From: Pseudomonas protegens CHA0
GTDB lineage: Bacteria > Pseudomonadota > Gammaproteobacteria > Pseudomonadales > Pseudomonadaceae
Direction of reading: 5' to 3'
Length of the DNA stretch: 64,000 bases
Assembly: GCF_000397205.1 (NCBI RefSeq)
Contig: NC_021237.1
Coordinates: forward strand, 497,001 to 561,000
Below, one piece after another: positions 8,324-18,061 of the stretch. The notes beneath the pieces were generated by a model, which saw only the letters and a program-made list of their open reading frames with translations, ran no database searches and was not told the DNA's origin. The position numbers and the translations under genes were made by a program. Position 1 is the first letter of the stretch, and each line of letters starts with the position of its first letter.

Positions 8324-10060
8324 TTACATTTGCTCCAGGACTTTGAGGCCCAGCAGTTCCAGACCTTGCTTGAGGGTGCGCCGGGTCAGCTCGGTGAGGC
8401 GCAGACGGCTGTGCATCTGGGTCGGCGTCTCGGCTGCCAGGATCGGGCAGTTTTCATAGAAGCTGGAGAACAGCCCGGCCACGTCGTACAGGTAGGTGCA
8501 GAGGATGTGTGGCGTGCCCTTCTCGGCGACGTTGTTGAGAATCTCGCCGAACTGCGCCAGCTTGGCCGCCAGCTCCAGTTCCTGGGCCGCGTGCAGTTCG
8601 ATCTGCCCGCCGACTTCGCTGAAGTCCTTGCCCAGCTTGCGGAACACACCGGCGGCGCGGGTGTAGGCGTACAGCAGGTACGGCGCGGTGTTGCCTTCGA
8701 AGTTGAGCATCAGGTCGAAGTTGAAGCTGTAGTCGCTGGTGCGGTGCTTGGACAGGTCGGCGTACTTCACCGAGTCGATGCCCACCACCTTGGCGATGCT
8801 GCGCAGGTCGGCTTCCGGCAGTTGCGGGTTCTTTTCCTTCACCAGGGCGTAGGCACGTTCTTCGGCTTCGGTCAGCAGGTCGATGAGCTTCACGGTGCCG
8901 CCGTCGCGGGTCTTGAACGGACGGCCGTCGGCGCCGTTCATGGTGCCGAAGCCCATGTGCTCCATTTCCATCGGATGGGTCACGAAACCGGCCTTGCGGG
9001 CCACGGCGAACACTTGCTGGAAGTGCAGGGCCTGGCGCTGGTCGACGAAGTACAGGGCGCGATCGGCCTTGAGCTTGCCGCTGCGGTAGCGCACGGCCGC
9101 CAGGTCGGTGGTGGCGTACAGGTAGCCGCCGTCAGCCTTGACGATGATCACCGGCAGCGGCTCGCCTTCGGCGTTCTTGAACTCGTCGAGGAACACGCAC
9201 TGGGCGCCGTTGCTCTCCACCAGCAGGCCCTGGGCCTTGAGGTCGTTGACCACGTTGATCAGGTCGTCGTTGTAGGCGCTCTCGCCCATCACGTCGGCCA
9301 TGGTCAGCTTGACGTTGAGCAGCTCGTAGATCTTCTGGCAGTGGGACAGGGAGATGTCCTTGAACTTGGTCCACAGCTCCAGGCAGTCCGGGTCGCCGGC
9401 CTGCAGCTTGACCACCAGGCCGCGGGCGCGGTCGGCGAAGGCTTCGGACTCGTCGAAGCGCTGCTTGGCGGCGCGGTAGAAGTTCTCCAGGTCCGACAGC
9501 TCGTCACTGGTGATGGGGTTTTCTTCCAGGTAGGCCATCAGCATTCCGAACTGGGTGCCCCAGTCGCCCACGTGGTTCTGGCGAATCACGGTGTCGCCGA
9601 GGAACTCCAGGACCCGGGCCACGCCGTCGCCAATGATGGTGGAGCGCAGGTGGCCAACGTGCATTTCCTTGGCCAGGTTGGGCGCCGACATGTCGATCAC
9701 GGTGCGCTGCGCCGGGCCGGCCTTGCGTACGCCCAGGTGGTCGTCGCCAAGAGCAGCGTCCAGGCGCGCGGCCAGGGCCTGGGTGTTCTGGAAGAAGTTG
9801 ATGAAGCCGGGGCCGGCGATTTCCGCCTTGCTCAGGTCTTCATGGGCCGGCAGGGCGGCGATGATTTTCTCCGCCAGGTCGCGTGGCTTCATGCCGGCCG
9901 GCTTGGCCAGCATCATGGCGATGTTGCTGGCGAAGTCGCCGTGGGTCTTGTCGCGGGTGTTTTCGACCTGGATCGCCGGCGTCAGGCCTTCTGGCAACAC
10001 ACCTTCGGTGACGAGTTGGGTGATGGCTTGCTGGATGAGCTGGCGAATGGTGTCTTTCAT
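8324..10060 (-). CDS. argS: Arginyl-tRNA synthetase
   Basis: A class I aminoacyl-tRNA synthetase of 578 residues that charges tRNA-Arg. An N-terminal Add1-type domain ([11 protein letters not shown]) is followed by the Rossmann catalytic core with the HIGH-like motif [12 protein letters not shown] (about 131). A DALR anticodon-binding domain ends the protein ([19 protein letters not shown]). The ATG at 10060 gives the family N-terminus; the frame stays open upstream to 10183, but those residues do not belong to the family. It overlaps nothing and precedes the SPOR gene by one base. Confidence 0.97.
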   Translation of the reverse strand: MKDTIRQLIQQAITQLVTEGVLPEGLTPAIQVENTRDKTHGDFASNIAMMLAKPAGMKPRDLAEKIIAALPAHEDLSKAEIAGPGFINFFQNTQALAARLDAALGDDHLGVRKAGPAQRTVIDMSAPNLAKEMHVGHLRSTIIGDGVARVLEFLGDTVIRQNHVGDWGTQFGMLMAYLEENPITSDELSDLENFYRAAKQRFDESEAFADRARGLVVKLQAGDPDCLELWTKFKDISLSHCQKIYELLNVKLTMADVMGESAYNDDLINVVNDLKAQGLLVESNGAQCVFLDEFKNAEGEPLPVIIVKADGGYLYATTDLAAVRYRSGKLKADRALYFVDQRQALHFQQVFAVARKAGFVTHPMEMEHMGFGTMNGADGRPFKTRDGGTVKLIDLLTEAEERAYALVKEKNPQLPEADLRSIAKVVGIDSVKYADLSKHRTSDYSFNFDLMLNFEGNTAPYLLYAYTRAAGVFRKLGKDFSEVGGQIELHAAQELELAAKLAQFGEILNNVAEKGTPHILCTYLYDVAGLFSSFYENCPILAAETPTQMHSRLRLTELTRRTLKQGLELLGLKVLEQM

Positions 10061-10190
10061 GGTCTTCTCTTTCGACCGCTGGTGCGGCGGCGCTTCGGTG
10101 CGCAGGTGGAAAAACTGGGCATTATCCGTTGCTGGAACGGGCTTGCCAACTATAGAGGACTGCTTGGGGATCGATGGCGGCATTCGATTG

Positions 10191-10260
10191 CCTTCGCCGG
10201 CAAGCCGGCTCTTGCGGGTTTGATGCTGCCCATTGTAGGAGCGGGCTTGCCCGCGAAAGC
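10191..10260. repeat. REP pair between priA and argS
   Basis: Facing arms CTTCGCCGGCAAGCCGG and GGAGCGGGCTTGCCCGCG occupy much of the 210-bp gap, starting about ten bases from the priA stop. The two arms belong to different REP subtypes. Confidence 0.8.
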
Positions 10261-10270
10261 ACGACCTCGA

Positions 10271-12490
10271 TCAATACAGATCCACGGGATCCACATCCAG
10301 CGACCAGCGGACCTGCCGCCCGCTGGGCATCTGTTCCAGCACCAGCAGCCAACTGCTGAGCAAACGATGCAAGGGCGCTCGGGCATTGGCCTGCAGCAGC
10401 AATTGCGCGCGATAACGTCCGGCGCGCCGCTCCATCGGAGCCGGCACCGGGCCCAATAGTTCGATGCCCCCCAGGTTCTGTTCCGCCAGCAGGCGCTCGG
10501 CCTCGCTGCAGGCTTCATCGAGGAACCCCTCGGCCTGGCCCGGTTTGTGGGCTTCGGCCCGCAGCAGCGCCAGGTGGGCGAAAGGTGGCAGGCCGGCGGC
10601 GCGGCGCTCGCTCAGGGCCTGTTCGGCGAAGGCGAAGTAGCCCTGCTCGGTCAACTGCACCAGCAACGGGTGGTCGGCGAGGTGGGTCTGGATGATCACC
10701 TTGCCCGGCTCTTCGGCCCGGCCAGCCCGCCCGGCGACCTGGACGATCAGTTGCGCCATGCGCTCGCTGGCGCGGAAGTCGCCGGAGAACAGGCCGCCAT
10801 CGGCATCGAGGATCGACACCAGGGTCACCCGGGGAAAGTGATGACCCTTGGCCAGCATCTGGGTGCCCACGAGGATGCACGGCTGGCCTTTCTGGATAGT
10901 GGCGAACAGCTGGTTCATTGCATCCTTGCGCGAGGTGCTGTCGCGGTCCACCCGCAGCACCGGGTAGTCGGGAAACAAGATGCCCAGGCGCTCTTCCGCC
11001 CGCTCGGTGCCGGCGCCCACGGGGCGCAGGTCGACCTTGCCGCATTGCGGGCAATGGCGCGGAACCCGCTCCACATGGCCGCAGTGGTGGCAGCGCAGCT
11101 CGCCGGAACGCTGGTGCACGGTCATGCGGGCGTCGCAGCGCTGGCATTCGGACATCCAGCCGCAGTCGTGGCAGAGCAGGGTCGGGGCGAAGCCGCGGCG
11201 GTTGAGGAACACCAGGACCTGCTGGCCGGCGGCCAGGGTCTGGCCGATGGCTTGCTGCATGGGGCCGGAAATGCCGCTGTCCAGCGGGCGGCTCTTCACG
11301 TCCAGGCGCAGGAAACGCGGCTGCTTGGCGCCGCCAGCCCGCTCGTTCAGGCGCAGCAGGCCGTAGCGGCCGGTGTAGGCGTTGTGCAGGCTTTCCAGGG
11401 ACGGCGTGGCCGAGCCCAGGACGATGGGAATGTTTTCCTGGCGCGCACGCACCAAAGCCAGGTCGCGGGCGTGGTAACGCAGGCCTTCCTGCTGTTTATA
11501 GGACCCGTCGTGCTCCTCATCGATGATGATCAGGCCGGGGTTCTTCATCGGCGTGAACAGGGCCGAGCGGGTGCCGATGATGATGTCGGCCTCGCCGTCC
11601 CGGGCAGCCAGCCAGGCGTCCAGGCGTTCGCGGTCATTGACCGCCGAGTGCAGCAGGGCGATGCGGGCGTTGAAGCGTTGCTCGAAGCGCGCCAGGGTCT
11701 GCGGGCCGAGGTTGATCTCCGGAATCAGCACCAGGGCCTGCTTGCCGGCTTCCAGGGTTTCGCGGATCAGTTGCAGGTAGACCTCGGTCTTGCCGCTGCC
11801 GGTGACCCCGGCCAGGAGAAACGCGTGATAGCTGTCGAACCCGGCGCGGATGGCTTCATAGGCGGCGCGCTGCTCGCTGTTGAGCGGCAGTTCGGGCTGG
11901 GCCAGCCAGTGTTCGTGGCGTACCCCGGGCGCGTGCTTGCGCACCTCCACCTGCACCAGGTCCTTGGCCAGCAGCAGGTCGAGGCTGTCCTTGCTCAGCA
12001 TCAACTTGCTCAGCAGGGTATGGGGCACGCCGTGTGGGTGCTGGGCCAGGGTTGCCAGGGCTTCGCGCTGGCGTGGGGCGCGAGCGATGCGCGGGTCGTC
12101 GAGCCGGGCCCCGGGGGCGATCGACCAGAAGCGTTCCTGGCGGGCCTCGGCCAGCTCGCCCTGGCGCAACAGCACTGGCAATGCCCAGCTCAGGGTGTCT
12201 CCCAGGCTGTGCTGGTAGTACTGGGCGGTCCACAGGCACAGCTTGAACAGGGCCGGCGGTAGCGGAGGCGTGGGATCCAGCAGGGCCAGGGCCGGCTTGA
12301 GTTTTTCCGCCGGGACCTCGCTGTGATCCGCCACCTCCACCAGGATGCCGATCATTTCCCGGCGGCCGAATGGCACCCGCAGGCGCATGCCGGGGTGCAA
12401 CTGGGCACGCAGCACCCCGGCCGGAGCACGGTAGTCGAACAGGCGGCGCAGGGGCGAGGGCAGGGCGAGGCGCAGGATGGCGTCGGGCAC
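10271..12490 (-). CDS. priA: Primosomal replication restart helicase PriA
   Basis: A superfamily 2 3'-to-5' helicase that reloads the replisome at stalled forks. The N-terminal 3'-DNA-binding domain begins PDAILRLALPSPLRRLFDY. Walker A is GVTGSGKTEVY, the DEAH-type box is IIDEEHDGSYKQQ, and eight zinc-binding Cys lie between about residues 445 and 490 (CHDCGWMSECQRC, CHHCG, CPQCG). A GTG at 12490 gives 739 residues, matching Pseudomonas PriA. A TTG three codons upstream is possible but has no support from the family. The 299 bp between this start and rpmE hold no other gene. Confidence 0.96.
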   Translation of the reverse strand: MPDAILRLALPSPLRRLFDYRAPAGVLRAQLHPGMRLRVPFGRREMIGILVEVADHSEVPAEKLKPALALLDPTPPLPPALFKLCLWTAQYYQHSLGDTLSWALPVLLRQGELAEARQERFWSIAPGARLDDPRIARAPRQREALATLAQHPHGVPHTLLSKLMLSKDSLDLLLAKDLVQVEVRKHAPGVRHEHWLAQPELPLNSEQRAAYEAIRAGFDSYHAFLLAGVTGSGKTEVYLQLIRETLEAGKQALVLIPEINLGPQTLARFEQRFNARIALLHSAVNDRERLDAWLAARDGEADIIIGTRSALFTPMKNPGLIIIDEEHDGSYKQQEGLRYHARDLALVRARQENIPIVLGSATPSLESLHNAYTGRYGLLRLNERAGGAKQPRFLRLDVKSRPLDSGISGPMQQAIGQTLAAGQQVLVFLNRRGFAPTLLCHDCGWMSECQRCDARMTVHQRSGELRCHHCGHVERVPRHCPQCGKVDLRPVGAGTERAEERLGILFPDYPVLRVDRDSTSRKDAMNQLFATIQKGQPCILVGTQMLAKGHHFPRVTLVSILDADGGLFSGDFRASERMAQLIVQVAGRAGRAEEPGKVIIQTHLADHPLLVQLTEQGYFAFAEQALSERRAAGLPPFAHLALLRAEAHKPGQAEGFLDEACSEAERLLAEQNLGGIELLGPVPAPMERRAGRYRAQLLLQANARAPLHRLLSSWLLVLEQMPSGRQVRWSLDVDPVDLY

Positions 12491-12692
12491 GCGGGACAAT
12501 CTCGTTGAGCAGAGGGTAAATAGGCCCCGGAGCCTAACAGAGCAGCGGTGGAGTGTCCTGTATAAGCGTGCGTGGCCCCTGTACCTGCGGGGTCTGCCCG
12601 GGCATGGAGCAGGTTTTTCAGTTCAGGGGGTGGCAAAGCCTGGGCTGTCAAGGTTGCACCGGCTTTTTCTGATGGGCTGCACTCAGGATCGC

Positions 12693-12720
12693 TTGCGCGT
12701 TTGACGCGGTCTGGTAGAAT
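12693..12720 (+). promoter_or_regulatory. Sigma-70 promoter candidate for rpmE
   Basis: A -35-like TTGCGC (12693-12698) and a -10-like TAGAAT (12715-12720) are separated by 16 bp, about 70 bp before the rpmE ATG. A TTGACG inside the spacer is too close to the -10 to serve. The rest of the 12491-12789 gap shows nothing else I can name. Confidence 0.55.
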
Positions 12721-12789
12721 TCGCGCCCTAATTCGTGCGGTATTCAACAATAGTGTTGGGTGGCGGCACGCTAGCCTGAGGAATACACC

Positions 12790-13011
12790 ATGAAAGCCGA
12801 TATCCATCCAGTATACGAAGCCATTACCGCTACCTGCAGCTGCGGTAACGTCATCGAAACTCGCTCCACCCTGGCCAAGCCTCTGAGCCTGGACGTGTGC
12901 AACGAGTGCCACCCGTTCTACACCGGCAAGCAAAAGACTCTGGACGTTGGCGGTCGTGTCGACAAGTTCAAGTCGCGCTTCGGTGCTTTCGGCGCAACGA
13001 AGAAGGCCTGA
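12790..13011 (+). CDS. rpmE: 50S ribosomal protein L31 (zinc-binding form)
   Basis: A 73-residue protein with the L31 signature and the four zinc ligands of the C+ type: CSCG (Cys16, Cys18) and CNEC (Cys37, Cys40). It binds the large ribosomal subunit. The zinc-bearing form is normally replaced by a Cys-free paralogue under zinc starvation; no such paralogue lies in this window. ATG start with AGCCTGAGGAATACACC upstream. A strong terminator follows 44 bp after the stop, inside the next gene. Confidence 0.97.
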   Translation: MKADIHPVYEAITATCSCGNVIETRSTLAKPLSLDVCNECHPFYTGKQKTLDVGGRVDKFKSRFGAFGATKKA

Positions 13012-13052
13012 GGCTGATCGTTCTGGAAAGCCGATACCGACTTTCCTCGCTG

Positions 13053-13832
13053 ATGAAAAAGGCGTCCCTAGTGGGCGCCTTTTTTGTGGGCGCGATTTGG
13101 CTGACAGCGGCCGAGGCGTTTTGCCCGGCGCCCAAAGGGCTGTTGCCGGCAACGGTGCTGCGGGTGGTGGATGGCGACACCCTGCACCTCAAGGATGGCC
13201 GCAGGTTACGCATGATCGGCCTCAATGCCCCGGAGCTGGCGGGCAAGGGGCGCCCTGCCGAGCCCTTCGCCGAGGCGGCGCGGCAGCGTCTGCGACAACT
13301 GGTGGCACAGAGTGGTGGGCGGGTCGGCCTGCTGCCGGGGCGTGAAAGGCAGGATCGTTACGGTCGTGTCCTGGCCCATGTCTATGGCGTCACTGGTATC
13401 AACTTCGAAGCCCGGTTGATCGCGGAAGGCTTGGCCTATCGGATTGCCGTGCTGCCAAACGTCGCCCTGGCGAGCTGCCAGAAGGCTGCCGAGAACCATG
13501 CGCGCCGAGCCGGGCTGGGGCTTTGGCGACGTTCACCTGTACTCACGGCGCAGCAGATCCATCGCACGGGCTTTGCCCTGTTCGAAGGGCGAGTGAGCAG
13601 GGTGCAGCGCAATCGTGGTGGTCTTTGGATCACATTGCAGGGGCAGGTTGTATTGCGCATTGCACCCAATGTCCTGCGGCGCTTCGATCGCCGGCTGCTC
13701 AGTGGCCTTTCGGGGCGCCGGATCGAGGCTCGCGGCTGGGTTGTCGATCGCTCGCGTCAGCCTGGCCGGCACTCTGCACATCCACGCTGGATGTTGTCCG
13801 TGACTGACCCTTCCATGCTCGGACTTATCTGA
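13053..13832 (+). CDS. Secreted thermonuclease-like (SNase family) protein
   Basis: A 259-residue protein with an N-terminal signal peptide (MKKASLVGAFFVGAIWLTAAEA) and a staphylococcal-nuclease OB fold. The fold has the VVDGDT calcium-site motif (Asp40, Asp42), catalytic Arg53 and Glu61 in RLRMIGLNAPE, and Arg105 in DRYGR. All key residues are present, so it is probably an active extracytoplasmic nuclease. An extra C-terminal region (about 175-259) beyond the nuclease fold looks like a second beta-rich domain (FEGRVSRVQRNRGGLWITL). The start codons overlap the rpmE terminator hairpin (13056-13085). The ATG at 13053 is chosen because it gives a clean signal peptide, but no strong ribosome binding site is visible. 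Expression is probably low or depends on readthrough. Confidence 0.8.
   Translation: MKKASLVGAFFVGAIWLTAAEAFCPAPKGLLPATVLRVVDGDTLHLKDGRRLRMIGLNAPELAGKGRPAEPFAEAARQRLRQLVAQSGGRVGLLPGRERQDRYGRVLAHVYGVTGINFEARLIAEGLAYRIAVLPNVALASCQKAAENHARRAGLGLWRRSPVLTAQQIHRTGFALFEGRVSRVQRNRGGLWITLQGQVVLRIAPNVLRRFDRRLLSGLSGRRIEARGWVVDRSRQPGRHSAHPRWMLSVTDPSMLGLI
13056..13085 (+). terminator. Rho-independent terminator of rpmE inside the next coding sequence
   Basis: AAAAAGGCGTCC, five loop bases, then GGGCGCCTTTTTT: a stem of eight pairs (one G-T) flanked by an A-tract and a six-T tract. It starts at the second codon of the nuclease gene at 13053. Confidence 0.85.
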
Positions 13833-14019
13833 TAAAGAAAAATTGTAGACATTTTTTTAATAGATTGTGAACAGTTGAAAGCCTTGTACCCCGCGGCTCT
13901 TGGCCCAAAGTCGTACGCTAGGGGCCTTGACAGGGGTGACCGGGCAGTCTTGTGGGGACTATGCGACACGAGTATCCTCGGCGGTCCGTCTGTCCAACAG
14001 CAAAAAGCGGAATGCCCAC

Positions 14020-15288
14020 ATGTCTGATTTGAAAACTGCCGCTCTCGAATACCATGCCAATCCTCGTCCAGGAAAGCTGAGTGTCGAGCTCACCAAGGCC
14101 ACTGCTACCGCTCGTGATCTGGCGTTGGCCTACAGCCCCGGCGTAGCCGAGCCGGTACGCGAAATCGCTCGCGATCCGGAACTGGCCTACAAGTACACCG
14201 GCAAAGGCAACCTGGTTGCCGTCATTTCCGATGGCACCGCGATTCTCGGCCTGGGTAACCTCGGCCCACTGGCCTCCAAGCCAGTGATGGAAGGCAAGGG
14301 CGTGCTGTTCAAGCGTTTCGCCGGCATCGATGTATTCGACATCGAAGTCGACTCCGAAAGCCCGCAGGCTTTCATCGACACCGTCAAGCGCATTTCCATC
14401 ACCTTCGGTGGCATCAACCTGGAAGACATCAAGGCACCCGAGTGCTTTGAGATCGAGCGCGCTCTGATCGAGCAGTGCGACATTCCGGTGTTCCACGATG
14501 ACCAGCACGGCACCGCTATCGTTACCGCCGCCGGCATGATCAACGCCCTGGAAATCGCTGGCAAAACCCTGGCCGACGCCAAGATCGTCTGCCTGGGTGC
14601 CGGTGCTGCCGCCATCTCCTGCATGAAGTTGCTGGTGAGCATGGGTGCACAGATCGAAAACATTTTCATGGTCGACCGTACCGGCGTGATCCACTCCGGC
14701 CGTGATGACCTGAACCAGTACAAGGCGGTGTTCGCCCACGCCACCGACAAGCGCACCCTGGCCGACGCCCTGCAAGGCGCCGACGTGTTCGTCGGTCTGT
14801 CCGGCCCGAACCTGCTGAGTGCTGAAGGCCTGAAATCCATGGCGCCGAACCCGATCGTGTTCGCCTGCTCCAACCCTGATCCGGAAATCGCCCCGGAACT
14901 GGCGCACGCCACCCGCGACGACGTGATCATGGCTACCGGCCGTTCGGACTACCCGAACCAGGTGAACAACGTCCTGGGCTTCCCGTTCATCTTCCGTGGT
15001 GCCCTGGACGTACGCGCCAAGCGCATCAACGAAGAAATGAAGATCGCCGCGGCCAACGCCCTGCGTGACCTGGCCAAGCTGCCGGTTCCTCAGGAAGTGT
15101 GCGACGCCTACGGTGGCATCAAGCTGGAATTCGGCCGTGAGTACATCATTCCCAAGCCAATGGATGCCCGCCTGATCACCGTGATCTCCGATGCCGTGGC
15201 CAAGGCCGCCATCGAGACCGGCGTGGCTACCCTGCCGTACCCGAAGAACTACCCGCTCAAGAGCGTGGATGATGTGTTCAACGGTTAA
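14020..15288 (+). CDS. maeB: Malic enzyme (short MaeB type, probably NADP-dependent)
   Basis: A 422-residue enzyme that decarboxylates L-malate to pyruvate with reduction of NAD(P). The N-terminal malic domain carries the AYSPGVAEP motif (catalytic Tyr) and the [19 protein letters not shown] segment. The C-terminal NAD(P)-binding domain has [11 protein letters not shown]. It lacks the phosphotransacetylase-like C-terminal half present in E. coli MaeB (about 759 residues), as is usual in pseudomonads. The frame is open upstream to 13900, but the family N-terminus [19 protein letters not shown] fixes the start at 14020. Cofactor preference cannot be read from the sequence with certainty. Confidence 0.93.
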   Translation: MSDLKTAALEYHANPRPGKLSVELTKATATARDLALAYSPGVAEPVREIARDPELAYKYTGKGNLVAVISDGTAILGLGNLGPLASKPVMEGKGVLFKRFAGIDVFDIEVDSESPQAFIDTVKRISITFGGINLEDIKAPECFEIERALIEQCDIPVFHDDQHGTAIVTAAGMINALEIAGKTLADAKIVCLGAGAAAISCMKLLVSMGAQIENIFMVDRTGVIHSGRDDLNQYKAVFAHATDKRTLADALQGADVFVGLSGPNLLSAEGLKSMAPNPIVFACSNPDPEIAPELAHATRDDVIMATGRSDYPNQVNNVLGFPFIFRGALDVRAKRINEEMKIAAANALRDLAKLPVPQEVCDAYGGIKLEFGREYIIPKPMDARLITVISDAVAKAAIETGVATLPYPKNYPLKSVDDVFNG

Positions 15289-15306
15289 GCGTTCGTAGCG
15301 TCATGC

Positions 15307-15341
15307 AAAAAGCCCCGGCTCGCGAGAACCGGGGCTTTTTT
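15307..15341. terminator. Bidirectional rho-independent terminator between maeB and ponA
   Basis: AAAAAGCCCCGG, ten loop bases, CCGGGGCTTTTT: a perfect 12-bp inverted repeat with a T-run on both strands, 18 bp after the maeB stop and 69 bp beyond the ponA stop. It can serve both convergent genes. Confidence 0.93.
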
Positions 15342-15357
15342 GTGGGCGCTTGTCCGC

Positions 15358-15382
15358 TGTAGGAGCGGCCACGCCGGCGAAG
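15358..15382. repeat. Single degenerate REP arm
   Basis: TGTAGGAGCGGCCACGCCGGCGA resembles one REP unit, with the usual TTGC loop replaced by ACGC. It lies just beyond the ponA stop codon. Confidence 0.55.
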
Positions 15383-15409
15383 GTTGCCGCGTTCACGGCT
15401 CCCCTGGCG

Positions 15410-17845
15410 CTAGAACAGATCGATCGGCGCCGCTTCGTCCGCCGGCAGCGGGCTGCCTGGTACGGCGCCATTGCCCAGTTCATTGACCGAGGGCGGAGTG
15501 TCTTCGCTCTTGAACAGTTCGAAGTAGGCATTGGGCGTGCCGGGTGTGGCGGCGCGGCCGCTGACCGGGTCTACCCGCAGGCTGAGAATGCCTTCCGGCT
15601 CTGGCTGGGTGTGTGGCGGCTTGTCCTTGAGGGCGGCGCCCATGAAGCTCATCCAGATCGGCAGTGCCACGGTGCCGCCGTATTCGCGGCGCCCCAGGCT
15701 TTCCGGCTGGTCGAAACCGGTCCATACGGTGGTCACGTAGTCGGCGTTGTAGCCGGAGAACCAGGCATCCTTGGACTCGTTGGTGGTACCGGTCTTGCCC
15801 GCCAGGTCGGTACGGCCCAAGGCCAGTGCGCGGCGTCCGGTACCCAGCTTGATCACGTCCTGGAGCATGCTGTTGAGGATGTAGGTGGTACGGCCATCGA
15901 TGATCCGCTCGGCAACCGCCGGGGCTTGCGTCGCTGCCGGAGCTGAGGTTTCACCGGCCACGTTGTTGATCGTGAAGTTGTGCTCAGGGGCGGCGATGCC
16001 GCTGGTGGCCGTATTGCCGGTGGGGGCGCTTGGCGGGTTGGCGCTGAACAGCAGCTCGCCGTTGCGGCTTTCGATCTTGTCGATGATGTACGGGGTGATC
16101 TTGTAGCCGCCGTTGGCAAAGGTGCTCCAGCCGGTGGCGATTTCCATCGGCGTCAGGGTTGCGGTACCCAGGGCCAGGGACAGGTTGCGCGGCAGGTCCT
16201 GCTTGTTGAAGCCGAACTTGCTGATGTAGTCGATGGTGCGGTCCACGCCCATGCTCTGCAGCAGGCGGATCGACACCAGGTTGCGCGACTTGTACAGCGC
16301 CTCGCGCATGCGGATCGGGCCGAGGAAGGTGTTGGTGTCGTTCTTCGGGCGCCAGACCTTGTCCAGGTATTCGTCGACGAACACGATAGGTGCGTCGTTC
16401 ACCAGGCTGGCCGGGGTGTAGCCGTTATCCAGGGCGGCGCTATAGATGAACGGCTTGAAGCTGGAGCCGGGCTGGCGCTTGGCCTGCATCGCACGGTTGT
16501 AATTGCTCTGCTCGAAGGCGAAGCCGCCCACCAGGGCGCGGATCGCACCGTTCTGCGGGTCCAGCGTCACCAGGGCGCCCTGGGCGACCGGGATCTGGCT
16601 GAACTTCAACGAGTTGTCCGCCTGGCGCTGCACGCGGATCAGGTCGCCGACCTGGGCCACGTCCGCCGGTTGGCGCGGGACCGGGCCCATGCTGTTGGTA
16701 TTGAGGAACGGCCGGGCCCATTTCATGCTGTCCCAGGCCACATGTTCTTCGCCGTTGCGGGTCAGCACCTGGAGGCCATTCTTCTCTACCAGGGTGACGA
16801 TCGCCGGTTCCAGGCCGCTGATGGTCCGCTGCTTGGTCAGTTCGCTGGCCCAGGCCGCCTGGGTCTTGCCTGGCAGGCGCGATTCCGGGCCGCGATAGCC
16901 GTGGCGCTGGTCGTAGGTCATCAGGCCTTCATGGACCGCGGTGTTGGCCATTTCCTGCAGATCGCTGGGCACCGTGGTGGTGACCCGGAAACCTTCGGTG
17001 TAGGCATCGCTGCCATAGCGGCCGACCATTTCGGCCCGGGCCATCTCGGCGATGTACGGGGCGTTCACTTCCGGAGTCGGTACGTGATAGCTGGCGTTCA
17101 ACGGTTCGTTGATTGCCTCGGTATAGGCCGCTTCGGTGATCTTGCCGAGCTTGTACATGCGCCCCAGGATCCAGTCGCGACGTTCCTTGCTGCGTGCCGG
17201 GTTGGCCAGGGGGTTGAAGCGCGAAGGCGCCTTGGGCAGGCCGGCGATCATCGCCATCTGCGCCAGGCTCACGTCACGGATGGACTTGCCGTAATACACC
17301 TGGGCCGCTGCCTCGATCCCGTAGGCACGGTTGCCCAGGTAGATCTTGTTGACGTACAGCTCGAGGATCTCGTCCTTGGTCAGCTGCCGTTCGATCTGCA
17401 GAGCCAGGAGGATCTCGGTGGTCTTGCGCGAGAAGCTGCGCTCGCTGGTCAGGAAGAAGTTCTTCGCCACTTGCATGGTGATGGTACTGCCGCCGGACTG
17501 GATGTGTCCGCTCTTGACCAGCTGGGTTGCGGCACGCATCAGGCTGCTGGGGTCAACCCCGTAATGGTTAGCGAAGTTGTCGTCTTCAGCACTTAGTAAC
17601 GCATTGATGAAGTTGGGCGGAATGTCGGCGAAACGTATGGGGGTACGGCGCATTTCACCGAATTCAGCGATCAGTTTGCCGTCGCTGCTGTACACCCGCA
17701 GGGGAATCTGCAACTGGATGCTTCTCAGGGCCTCAACCGACGGCAAGCCGGGACTAAGATAGAGAAACGCACCGGAGAGGGCGAGGAGGAGCCCGCAGAA
17801 CACCGCGACGATGGACCACCCGAAAAACTTCAGCAGACGAATCAA
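15410..17845 (-). CDS. mrcA: Penicillin-binding protein 1A (bifunctional transglycosylase/transpeptidase)
   Basis: Also named ponA; 811 residues. A short cytoplasmic end and one transmembrane helix (about 8-30) precede the GT51 glycosyltransferase domain, with catalytic Glu in AEDDNFANHYG (about residue 88). An OB-type insert follows, then the transpeptidase with SSFK (QPGSSFKPF), SRN (YKSRNLVSIR) and KTGT (LAGKTGTTNESK). It polymerises and cross-links peptidoglycan in the periplasm. The apparent start is TTG at 17845, giving MIRLLKFFGW. It is divergent from pilM, as in P. aeruginosa. A good -10/-35 pair lies upstream at 17949-17978. Confidence 0.97.
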   Translation of the reverse strand: MIRLLKFFGWSIVAVFCGLLLALSGAFLYLSPGLPSVEALRSIQLQIPLRVYSSDGKLIAEFGEMRRTPIRFADIPPNFINALLSAEDDNFANHYGVDPSSLMRAATQLVKSGHIQSGGSTITMQVAKNFFLTSERSFSRKTTEILLALQIERQLTKDEILELYVNKIYLGNRAYGIEAAAQVYYGKSIRDVSLAQMAMIAGLPKAPSRFNPLANPARSKERRDWILGRMYKLGKITEAAYTEAINEPLNASYHVPTPEVNAPYIAEMARAEMVGRYGSDAYTEGFRVTTTVPSDLQEMANTAVHEGLMTYDQRHGYRGPESRLPGKTQAAWASELTKQRTISGLEPAIVTLVEKNGLQVLTRNGEEHVAWDSMKWARPFLNTNSMGPVPRQPADVAQVGDLIRVQRQADNSLKFSQIPVAQGALVTLDPQNGAIRALVGGFAFEQSNYNRAMQAKRQPGSSFKPFIYSAALDNGYTPASLVNDAPIVFVDEYLDKVWRPKNDTNTFLGPIRMREALYKSRNLVSIRLLQSMGVDRTIDYISKFGFNKQDLPRNLSLALGTATLTPMEIATGWSTFANGGYKITPYIIDKIESRNGELLFSANPPSAPTGNTATSGIAAPEHNFTINNVAGETSAPAATQAPAVAERIIDGRTTYILNSMLQDVIKLGTGRRALALGRTDLAGKTGTTNESKDAWFSGYNADYVTTVWTGFDQPESLGRREYGGTVALPIWMSFMGAALKDKPPHTQPEPEGILSLRVDPVSGRAATPGTPNAYFELFKSEDTPPSVNELGNGAVPGSPLPADEAAPIDLF

Positions 17846-17948
17846 GGCTTTTGGATTTCCAGAGAAAGGAATGAATTAGGCGTCAGGGCATTCACGGACA
17901 TCAGGGGCCGGCCCACGCAGCAGGTAAAAGCGGAAAAAAACGCTGGGC

Positions 17949-17978
17949 ATTATAAGCATTTTCCGCCGAGAGCGTCAT
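17949..17978 (-). promoter_or_regulatory. Sigma-70 promoter candidate for ponA/mrcA
   Basis: On the minus strand, ATGACG (17973-17978) and a perfect TATAAT (17949-17954) are separated by 18 bp, about 100 bp before the ponA start, in the 216-bp ponA/pilM divergent region. No comparably good pair was seen for pilM. Confidence 0.6.
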
Positions 17979-18061
17979 TTGCCCGTCTGTCAAGACGTGA
18001 CCATTGAACGCAATGCAGCTTAAGCAGTCCGTAAGTCACGGATAGTCATAGGGAATTGGTC

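Noticed and set aside
8294..10459. Long open frame of about 720 codons on the strand opposite argS
   Set aside because: It is the antisense shadow of argS: its codons mirror the real gene, it has no recognisable domain and runs over the argS/priA gap. Similar long shadows lie opposite phaC1, hslU, gltB and ponA because of the high GC content at third codon positions.
13927..13955. Perfect TTGACA upstream of maeB as a promoter
   Set aside because: The -35 hexamer is ideal, but at 16-18 bp downstream only TTGTGG-like bases are found, so no supported -10.
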